From the NCBI GenBank assembly GCA_022511285.1, contig JAFLRW010000087.1, positions 1 to 8,053 on the forward strand: DNA of 8,053 nucleotides, read 5' to 3'. Position 1 is the first letter of the stretch, and every line of letters begins with the position of its first letter. A program made the position numbers and the translations under genes. This document shows, one piece after another, positions 1 to 5,769 of the stretch. The notes beneath the pieces are model-generated. The model was not told the origin of the DNA, did not search any database, and saw only the letters and a list, made by a program, of their open reading frames with translations. This DNA is from Duncaniella sp. Its GTDB lineage: Bacteria > Bacteroidota > Bacteroidia > Bacteroidales > Muribaculaceae.

Positions 1-2
1 CC

Positions 3-647
3 GGCATTGTCAAGAGTGTCACTGACCAGGTGCTCGCCAACTCGCCTGAGGCTATCATCATCTGCATCTCCAACCCGATGGATACAATGACCTATCTCAT
101 CCACAAAGTGAGCGGTCTGCCCAAAAATAGAATCATCGGTATGGGCGGCGCCCTTGATAGCGCCCGCTTCAAATATTACCTCAGCCGCGCTCTCGGCGCA
201 AACGCCACAGAGGTGGAAGGCATTGTCATCGGCGGCCACGGCGATACCACAATGATACCCCTCACCCGCTATGCAGCCTATCGCGGAGTGCCCGCAAGTG
301 AATATCTCGACAAGGAGACTCTTGACAAGGTTGCTGCCGACACAATGGTGGGCGGCGCCACTCTCACCAAGCTGCTCGGCACTTCTGCCTGGTATGCTCC
401 CGGTGCGGCCGGAGCTCAGATGGTCAAGGCTGTGCTCCACAACGAGCAGAAGCTCATCTCGTGCTCAGCTATGCTCAATGGCGAATATGGAGAGAGCGAC
501 CTCTGCATCGGTGTGCCCGCCATCATTGGCCGCAACGGTATAGAGCGCATCGTGGAGTTTAATCTCAATGCCGAGGAGAAAGCTCTCTTTGAAAAGAGCG
601 CCGAGGCTGTGCGCAAGACCAACGAGGCCCTTGCCGGAGCTCTCTGA
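3..647 (+). CDS. mdh: Malate dehydrogenase, C-terminal two-thirds (5' end cut by window)
   Basis: This gene encodes NAD-dependent malate dehydrogenase, the cytoplasmic enzyme that interconverts malate and oxaloacetate; in gut Bacteroidales it serves the reductive branch leading to succinate. The frame is open from base 3 with no start, so about 214 residues are visible of the roughly 310 usual for the family. The NAD-binding Rossmann start and the substrate-discriminating mobile-loop Arg lie upstream of the window. Visible landmarks are the ISNPMDTMTYL segment, the GALDSARF segment with the Asp (codon 156-158) and Arg (165-167) of the active site, and GGHGDTTMIPL with the catalytic His (codon 237-239). 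The overall look is the LDH-like MDH type common in Bacteroidetes. A GTG at base 30 is an internal codon, not a start. The gene ends with a TGA followed by a terminator-like hairpin, which suggests a transcription unit separate from the next gene. Lactate dehydrogenase is the alternative, but the loop and Asn-Pro-Met-Asp context favour MDH. Confidence 0.95.
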   Translation, partial: GIVKSVTDQVLANSPEAIIICISNPMDTMTYLIHKVSGLPKNRIIGMGGALDSARFKYYLSRALGANATEVEGIVIGGHGDTTMIPLTRYAAYRGVPASEYLDKETLDKVAADTMVGGATLTKLLGTSAWYAPGAAGAQMVKAVLHNEQKLISCSAMLNGEYGESDLCIGVPAIIGRNGIERIVEFNLNAEEKALFEKSAEAVRKTNEALAGAL

Positions 648-669
648 TTATAAATTAATTACGCAAAAG

Positions 670-720
670 GCTCACAGGGCACTATGTCGACGAACAGAAG
701 GGCTCTGTGAGCTGTTTCTA
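670..720 (+). terminator. Probable rho-independent terminator after mdh
   Basis: An 11-bp stem pairs 670-680 (GCTCACAGGGC) with 702-712 (GCTCTGTGAGC), perfect apart from one G-U wobble. An AAAA run lies just before the left arm and a T-rich tail (TGTTTCTATCTT) follows the right arm. The loop is long (21 bases), which is less typical of an efficient terminator. Position directly after mdh and before an independent-looking gene supports a termination role. The tail also belongs to a second possible hairpin (712-733), so the structure may be conditional or leaky. Confidence 0.55.
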
Positions 721-733
721 TCTTAGAAAACAG
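712..733 (+). promoter_or_regulatory. Small inverted repeat in the leader of the thioredoxin-like gene
   Basis: CTGTTTCTA (712-720) is followed by TCT and then TAGAAAACAG (724-733). The arms are complementary over 9 bp with a single extra A on the right side. It ends 8 bases before the ATG at 742, and its left arm is the T-rich tail of the preceding terminator hairpin. The two hairpins share base 712 and compete for the tail. It could be an alternative RNA fold, part of a bidirectional stop, or a protein-binding dyad. The inverted repeat is seen directly; any function is inferred. Confidence 0.35.
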
Positions 734-741
734 AAAAAAGT

Positions 742-1179
742 ATGATTACAAGAATCCTTATGACAACGCTGCTCTCAGCAGCCATTGCCGCCTGTGCGCC
801 CTCAAATTCCAATGCCTCTGAGACCTCGGCTGATGCCAATGAATCGACTGCAACTCAAGGCTCCGACCATGTGACCGAGTGGAAAGAGGGCACCATATCG
901 CCTGACGCCTCGCAGCCCATAGTAATTGACTTCAATGCCGTGTGGTGTCCCCCCTGCAGGATGTTCGGCCCTGTCTATCACGCCGTGGCTGCAAAATATG
1001 CCGCAAAGGCCAGATTCCTTTCGGTAGATGTGGATTCGGTGCCGGCCGCTGCCGGGCAGTTTGAAGTGAGCTCCATCCCGCAGATTTCGGTCCTCAAGCC
1101 CGACGGCACGGTGAAGAGCACGATTGGATACATGTCGGAGGAGGAATTTATCGAGTTTCTCGACAGCGCCCTCAACTGA
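742..1179 (+). CDS. Thioredoxin-fold lipoprotein with CPPC active site
   Basis: This 145-residue protein is probably a membrane-anchored periplasmic thiol-disulfide oxidoreductase. Residues 1-18 form a short lipoprotein signal peptide (Arg at 4, hydrophobic core, lipobox I-A-A-C with the lipidated Cys at 18). A Ser/Thr/Asn/Glu-rich linker runs to about residue 45. The thioredoxin domain follows: strand VIDFNAVW, active site C69-P-P-C72, strand FLSVDVD, the cis-Pro loop SIPQI (Pro113), and a final strand and helix ending at 145. The active-site Pro-Pro differs from the Gly-Pro of classical thioredoxin; family knowledge does not fix whether this one reduces or oxidises. Residues just after Cys18 (APSNS) lack the acidic cluster that marks surface-exported lipoproteins in Bacteroidetes, so I infer a periplasm-facing anchor. 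The ATG at 742 is preferred over Met7 because it keeps the charged n-region. The leader is A-rich with no Shine-Dalgarno. rdgB starts 49 bases downstream. Confidence 0.88.
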   Translation: MITRILMTTLLSAAIAACAPSNSNASETSADANESTATQGSDHVTEWKEGTISPDASQPIVIDFNAVWCPPCRMFGPVYHAVAAKYAAKARFLSVDVDSVPAAAGQFEVSSIPQISVLKPDGTVKSTIGYMSEEEFIEFLDSALN

Positions 1180-1228
1180 TTTCGGAGGCCATACAATAAA
1201 CTCCTGTTGCGATGCGTTATATCCTATC

Positions 1229-1804
1229 ATGCAGGAAATAGTATTTGCCACAAATAACTCACACAAACTCGACGAGATACGCTCTATCATCGGAGCCCGA
1301 TTCAAGGTGCTGTCGCTCGCTGACATAGGGTGTTTCGACGACATACCCGAGACGGCCGACACTCTGGAGGGCAATGCCCTTCAGAAGGCACGCTACGTTA
1401 AGGAGCATTATGGGTATGACTGTTTTGCCGACGACACCGGCCTGATGGTTGACGCCCTTGACGGCGCCCCGGGAGTCTATTCAGCGCGCTATGCCGGGCC
1501 GGGCCACGACAGCAGGGCAAATAGGGCCCTTCTGCTTGAAAATATGCTCGGACACACCGACCGCCGTGCGCGATTCGTCACCGTCATAGCCCTCATCAAG
1601 GATGGCGCCGAGCATACATTCACCGGCACTGTGGAGGGGGAAATACTCACCGCTCCGGAGGGGGAAGGAGGGTTTGGCTACGACCCTGTTTTCCGCCCGC
1701 AAGGCTTTGACGCCACCTTCGCTTCGATGAGCCCGGAGGATAAAAACGCAATATCCCATCGCGGACGTGCTACAGCTCGCCTGGTGGCCTTTCTTAAGTC
1801 ATAA
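1229..1804 (+). CDS. rdgB: Non-canonical purine NTP pyrophosphatase, RdgB/HAM1 family
   Basis: This house-cleaning enzyme hydrolyses dITP, ITP, XTP and dXTP to the monophosphate plus pyrophosphate, keeping deaminated purines out of DNA and RNA in the cytoplasm. The protein is 191 residues, the usual family size. Family motifs appear in order: the N-terminal ATNNSHKLDEI (about 7-17) that contacts substrate phosphate, ADDTGL (67-72) with the likely catalytic Asp69, GAPGVYSARYAG (79-90), GGFGYDPVF (147-155) for base recognition, and SHRGRA (177-182). The ATG at 1229 is chosen because the protein then begins directly with the MQEIVFATNN strand. The frame stays open further upstream to 1124, but that would add 35 unrelated residues and overlap the thioredoxin gene. 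The gap to the PorZ-like gene is 22 bases, consistent with co-transcription. All key residues look intact. Confidence 0.96.
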   Translation: MQEIVFATNNSHKLDEIRSIIGARFKVLSLADIGCFDDIPETADTLEGNALQKARYVKEHYGYDCFADDTGLMVDALDGAPGVYSARYAGPGHDSRANRALLLENMLGHTDRRARFVTVIALIKDGAEHTFTGTVEGEILTAPEGEGGFGYDPVFRPQGFDATFASMSPEDKNAISHRGRATARLVAFLKS

Positions 1805-1826
1805 CACACACAGATAACCAAACATA

Positions 1827-4271
1827 ATGCGCACCCGACTAATTTCTCTCCTTATAGCCACACTTGCCGGAATGACCGCTGTCGACGCAGCATCCGTCAC
1901 AGGAACGTTGACCCCCATTCCGGTGTTCGGTGAGTTCACTTCGCTTCTCGATACCGGCGACTACGTCTGGTATGTCACCGGCGGACGCCTCAACTACTAC
2001 TCCCGCACGGCCGACGAAACCCGCACATTCATTCCCGCCACCGACATTTCAGACTATACCGTGAAAAGCCTCTTCTATAATTATGATAAAGAGTGTCTCG
2101 CGGTGGTCTACGACAACTCTAACATTGATATCATCTACGATGGAGGAGCACGTGTGGTCAATCTCCCGGACGTCAAGGATGCCCCTGTCAGCTCCGACAA
2201 GACCATCAATGACATTGCTTTCCACGGCGATGAACTCTATGTGGCCACCGGATTCGGTTTGGTGAGGTATGATATGAACACACACGAGGTAAAAGAATCG
2301 GGCATCTACAACGGCCACGGCATCTATGCCATCGGAGCTCTTGATGATGGTCTCGTGGTCACCCCTTCGGGCTACGACACCTGGGCCACGCCTCTCTACT
2401 TCCTCCCCTATGGGACGCCGCTTTATAAATATGACAACTTCCGGGTGATTCGTGCCAATGGGGGCAATCGCTATTATGACTATATCCCCGTGGGGGGCAA
2501 TTCTGTGATATGCTTGCAAAACAAAAAAGTGGTGGCCTTGAAATTTAATGCCGCATGCACCGACATCACCGCCCCTAATGTCTACACAAGCTCAAACGTA
2601 GATGACATCATACAGGCCTCTGACGGGGGCGTCTACTTCGTGGATGCCAACCGCACCCTCTTTCATGCCACGCCTGAGGCCACCCTCTCGGCCGAGCGTT
2701 ATCCCCTCCCGGCTCCTATAAAAAGCGACCTTGTCACCACCTACAAAGGGCCGGAAGTATCGCTTTTTGCAGCCGCTGAAAACGGCATTGGCGAATATCG
2801 CCTCTCGCAGGACGGCTCTTTGACTGTGCTGCGCGAGAAGTCGGTAAACGAGGGCGCAACCTCCTTTAGCGGCATAGCACGCCTCTATCCCGGAGCCAAC
2901 GGAGGGTTTATTATTTCCAATCTCGGACAGAATCAATATCATCCCGTAGGCACCGGCGACCGTCATAATGTGACCCTCATGGCCGACCTGTTTGAAAATG
3001 GCAAGTTTACACCGATTACAGCCGACGGTATAACGGCGGTGACCTCACAAGGGCAGAATCTGCTGAACTCCAACGGAAAGAAAATCCCCTCACCCACCTG
3101 GATCTGTCAGGACCCCGACATCCTTGACAGATTCTATGTGGCTTCAGCTGTTGAAGGTGTCTATGTGATTGAAAACGGCAAGCAGGTGGGTAAGTTTGAC
3201 CGCACCAACATCAATAAGGTGCAAGGTTGGGTTGAGGTGGTCCCATTTGTAACTGTCGACTATCAAGGTAATCTCTGGATGACCATATTCGGCAATGAAG
3301 CCAATAGTGTGGTTATGCTTCCCGCCGAGAAGCGCAAGAATCCGGCCAACATCACTGCCGACGATTGGGTCTTCGTTGACTTTGGCGGCACGATTAACTC
3401 AAAGGATTCACGCCTGTTAATCTGTCAGAAAAGTCCTGTGGTGCTCGCATTTGACTCTTTCGTGAGCTATGCGCTCGAGGCTATCCGCCACAACGGCACT
3501 CTCAGCGATGTCTCATCGTTCCAAAAGGTGGGATGGGCCCGAGTCACCGACACCGACGGAAAGGCATTTGCTCCGGCATATTGGGTGTGTGGCGTGGAGG
3601 ATAAAAACGGACAGCTATGGATTGGCACCTCTGAAGGGGTGGTGACTATCCCCAATCCAAATACACTCTTTTCATCTGATTTTGCAGTGAACAGAGTGAA
3701 GGTGCCACGCAATGACGGCACCAACCTTGCTGACTATCTGCTCGAGACGGACCTCGTGTTGTGCATAGCTGTTGACCACTCAAACCGCAAATGGATTGGC
3801 ACTCAGGACTCCGGCCTCTACCTTGTGAGCGAGAGCGGCGATGAAATTATAGCCACATACACATCTGCCAACTCTTTTCTACCCACGAATACGATTACAG
3901 GCCTGTTCGTTGACCCCACGTCAAACCTCCTCTATGTCTCGACCCTTGCCGGACTCTTTGTCCTTGACTCGGATTCAAGTCCTGCTAAGCCTGACTTTAA
4001 AGAGGTTTATGCCTATCCCAATCCAATCACCCCTGATTTCAGCGGGTGGGTTACGATTACCGGCTTGATGGACAACTCTTTAGTGAAGATTGTTGATGCC
4101 GGGATGCATCTCGTCTATCAGACCACTTCGGAGGGCGGTATGGCTATGTGGGACGGCTGTAATCTCAATGGTGAGCGTGTGCGCTCCGGAGTCTATTATG
4201 TGATAGCCTCTTCCGGCAACGATACATCGTCGCAGGGCGCCGTTGCCACGAAGATTCTTGTGGTTAACTGA
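1827..4271 (+). CDS. PorZ-like secreted beta-propeller protein with T9SS-type C-terminal domain
   Basis: This 814-residue exported protein resembles PorZ, a component of the type IX secretion attachment complex that sits at the outer membrane surface of Porphyromonas and binds anionic LPS. Residues 1-21 are a Sec signal peptide (Arg2, Arg4, hydrophobic core, likely cleavage after V-D-A21). The body is rich in short strands and shows two-component-regulator-propeller type repeats: NLWMT near 482-486, LWIGTSEGV near 597-604, and KWIGTQDSGLYLV near 655-667. An N-terminal propeller of the PorZ type probably covers about 25-330 (VWYVTGGRLNYYSR, ELYVATGFGLVRYD). Residues about 723-814 form the C-terminal beta-sandwich: VYAYPNPITPDFSG, then WVTITGL, VKIVDAG, LVYQTT, MWDG and SGVYYV, as in T9SS type A domains. 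The length is close to PorZ (about 780). No kinase or DNA-binding domain follows, so it is not a hybrid two-component sensor. Related orphan proteins occur in Bacteroidales without a full T9SS, so the exact role here is uncertain. The next gene begins 8 bases downstream. Confidence 0.8.
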   Translation: MRTRLISLLIATLAGMTAVDAASVTGTLTPIPVFGEFTSLLDTGDYVWYVTGGRLNYYSRTADETRTFIPATDISDYTVKSLFYNYDKECLAVVYDNSNIDIIYDGGARVVNLPDVKDAPVSSDKTINDIAFHGDELYVATGFGLVRYDMNTHEVKESGIYNGHGIYAIGALDDGLVVTPSGYDTWATPLYFLPYGTPLYKYDNFRVIRANGGNRYYDYIPVGGNSVICLQNKKVVALKFNAACTDITAPNVYTSSNVDDIIQASDGGVYFVDANRTLFHATPEATLSAERYPLPAPIKSDLVTTYKGPEVSLFAAAENGIGEYRLSQDGSLTVLREKSVNEGATSFSGIARLYPGANGGFIISNLGQNQYHPVGTGDRHNVTLMADLFENGKFTPITADGITAVTSQGQNLLNSNGKKIPSPTWICQDPDILDRFYVASAVEGVYVIENGKQVGKFDRTNINKVQGWVEVVPFVTVDYQGNLWMTIFGNEANSVVMLPAEKRKNPANITADDWVFVDFGGTINSKDSRLLICQKSPVVLAFDSFVSYALEAIRHNGTLSDVSSFQKVGWARVTDTDGKAFAPAYWVCGVEDKNGQLWIGTSEGVVTIPNPNTLFSSDFAVNRVKVPRNDGTNLADYLLETDLVLCIAVDHSNRKWIGTQDSGLYLVSESGDEIIATYTSANSFLPTNTITGLFVDPTSNLLYVSTLAGLFVLDSDSSPAKPDFKEVYAYPNPITPDFSGWVTITGLMDNSLVKIVDAGMHLVYQTTSEGGMAMWDGCNLNGERVRSGVYYVIASSGNDTSSQGAVATKILVVN

Positions 4272-4279
4272 CCGAAGGT

Positions 4280-4804
4280 ATGGAAAAACTCAAATACATC
4301 GACGAGTCTGACCGCTGCTACGGTGCGGCAGGGATGGCCATCAGCCTTGCCGTCTTCGATGGGGAGGAATTGCTCTCCGCCATCAGTCTTGATGCAGACA
4401 GCTCGGATTTGGTCTCGCTCACTCCCGAATTCTTCTTTGCCGGCAATCCCGTAGTCTCGGCCAAGACCGCCTGGCGCCATATCCTCAAGAATTATAATCT
4501 GGGCATTGCAATGATTACCGCCAATCTTCTCTGCCGCTATATGGTCAACCGCCACACCGGCCTGCCGGCCGATGTGTATCAGGCGCTCCATACTCTTGCC
4601 CTCGAAGAAGGTGTTGATGCCTGCCAGCTTGAAGAGGATGAGATAGATAGTATTTTCAATAAGAATTACAATTATCTCACTCGCATTTTCTCTCATCGCG
4701 GAGTCCACTCTGTGGCTCATGATTTTGCTTCAGCTTTGTCCTCGCGCCGCACACTCTCCCGTCTTGATGCTTTAGAGCTCCTTCAAGCGCTTCAAGGCAT
4801 TTGA
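4280..4804 (+). CDS. Uncharacterised 174-residue protein between the PorZ-like gene and manA
   Basis: I do not recognise a named family. There is no signal peptide, lipobox or convincing membrane segment, so it is probably cytoplasmic. The N-terminal 60 residues look like alternating strands and turns (GMAISLAVFDGEELLSAISLDAD), followed by a mostly helical remainder with SAKTAWRHILKNYNLGIAMITANLLCRYMV, an acidic stretch near 109-124 (LEEGVDACQLEEDEID), and a C-terminal helix (SRLDALELLQALQGI). No catalytic motif or Cys/His metal cluster is evident. Codon use matches its neighbours and the frame is uninterrupted, so it is very likely a real gene. It starts 8 bases after the PorZ-like stop. Its own TGA (4802-4804) lies 11 bases before the manA ATG, which implies translation as part of the same message. 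I assign no function. Confidence 0.85.
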   Translation: MEKLKYIDESDRCYGAAGMAISLAVFDGEELLSAISLDADSSDLVSLTPEFFFAGNPVVSAKTAWRHILKNYNLGIAMITANLLCRYMVNRHTGLPADVYQALHTLALEEGVDACQLEEDEIDSIFNKNYNYLTRIFSHRGVHSVAHDFASALSSRRTLSRLDALELLQALQGI

Positions 4805-4815
4805 ACAACTCTCGT

Positions 4816-5769
4816 ATGCTCAATATTCCTTTTCATTTCTCACCATACCTGAAACCCGTAATCTGGGGCGGCAATCGGATTGCTCCGTTTAAGGGACTGC
4901 CCGATGCTGACGGTATTGGCGAAAGTTGGGAGATTTCTGCTGTCGAAGGCCACGTCTCGGTGGTGGATAGCGGGCCTTATGCCGGCAAAACACTTACCGA
5001 GCTGATTGAAATTTTCGGTGCGGAGCTCCTCGGAGAGGAAAATTATCAGTTGTACGGCACTAAATTCCCGCTTCTTATTAAATTCATAGATGCGCAGGCC
5101 GACCTCTCGGTGCAGGTGCATCCCAATGACAGCCTTGCCCTGCAGCGCCACGGATGCAAGGGTAAGACTGAAATGTGGCACGTGATATCATCATCCCCCG
5201 ACGCTAAGATATATGCCGGGTTCCGCTCTCGGGTCACCCCCGACGAATATGAGCGAAAAATTGCGGATGATACCATTATGGAAGTAGTTGACTGCTTTTC
5301 GCCTCTTCCGGGCGACACCTTCTTCATCCCTGCGGGATGTATCCACGCCATCGGCGCCGGCTGTTTTATAGCGGAGATTCAGCAGTCCAGCGATATCACA
5401 TATCGTATCTATGACTATGGTCGGCGCGATTCAGACGGCCGGCACAGGGAGCTTCATACGGATTTGGCTAAAGACGCCATTGACTTTTCGCTGAAGTCTT
5501 GCTGCAAGACGGAGCCTGTCGGGGCCTGTGTGGCCGAGTGTGACCATTTCAAAGTGCAGCGTGTGGAGCTCACAGACGGCGCTGAACGTCTTATTGCCGA
5601 CCGGCGTGATTCATTCACCGTGGTGATGTGTATCGACGGCCATGCACGCATAAATCATCCCGACGGCTCCTGCTCGGAGATTGGCAGAGGCAACACGCTC
5701 CTGTTTCCGGCCACAATGCGTCGTCTCTCAGCCTGCGGTGAGGCTATCCTGCTCGTCGTCCAATGTTGA
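4816..5769 (+). CDS. manA: Mannose-6-phosphate isomerase, type I, cupin fold
   Basis: This zinc enzyme interconverts fructose-6-phosphate and mannose-6-phosphate, linking glycolysis to mannose use and to GDP-mannose or GDP-fucose synthesis for surface glycans. The 317-residue length matches the short Bacillus/Bacteroidetes class. Features in order: the N-terminal YLKPVIWGG, GESWEIS (about 35-41), LSVQVHPND with zinc ligand His102, GKTEMWHV with Glu119, IPAGCIHAIG with His177, and AEIQQSSDITYRIYDYGR with the likely catalytic Arg197. A small C-terminal jelly-roll follows. I choose the ATG at 4816 because family members begin close before this aromatic strand. The in-frame TTG at 4801 would give five more residues and overlap the previous stop by four bases; it cannot be excluded. 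The gene is the last of the + strand string. Its final 42 bases overlap the 3' end of the opposing permease gene. Confidence 0.95.
   Translation: MLNIPFHFSPYLKPVIWGGNRIAPFKGLPDADGIGESWEISAVEGHVSVVDSGPYAGKTLTELIEIFGAELLGEENYQLYGTKFPLLIKFIDAQADLSVQVHPNDSLALQRHGCKGKTEMWHVISSSPDAKIYAGFRSRVTPDEYERKIADDTIMEVVDCFSPLPGDTFFIPAGCIHAIGAGCFIAEIQQSSDITYRIYDYGRRDSDGRHRELHTDLAKDAIDFSLKSCCKTEPVGACVAECDHFKVQRVELTDGAERLIADRRDSFTVVMCIDGHARINHPDGSCSEIGRGNTLLFPATMRRLSACGEAILLVVQC
5728..5769. other. Convergent 42-base overlap of manA and the permease gene
   Basis: The manA stop codon (TGA, 5767-5769) lies within the opposing permease gene, whose own stop (TGA on the - strand) is at 5728-5730. The last 13 codons of each gene share this DNA in opposite orientation. 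No T-tract terminator is visible for either direction around it. The messages are therefore expected to overlap as antisense unless termination occurs within the coding sequence. The overlap is read directly from the frames; the regulatory consequence is inferred. Confidence 0.85.

Noticed and set aside
719..726. TATCTTAG as a Bacteroidetes -7 promoter element (TAnnTTTG)
   Set aside because: It has a mismatch in the TTTG part, no matching upstream TTG element at the expected distance, and lies only 16 bases from the ATG inside a hairpin.
1124..1228. Upstream extension of the rdgB reading frame to 1124
   Set aside because: It would add 35 residues with no family similarity and overlap the thioredoxin gene; the conserved protein starts with the ATG at 1229.
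802..1374. 190-codon open frame on the - strand across the thioredoxin and rdgB genes
   Set aside because: It is antisense to two genes with clear family motifs, its translation has no recognisable domain, and it spans a gene boundary.
4196..4720. 174-codon - strand frame opposite the unrecognised + strand gene of equal length
   Set aside because: The + strand frame fits the operon spacing and has protein-like composition; the - strand frame overlaps the end of the propeller gene and has no leader or neighbour support.
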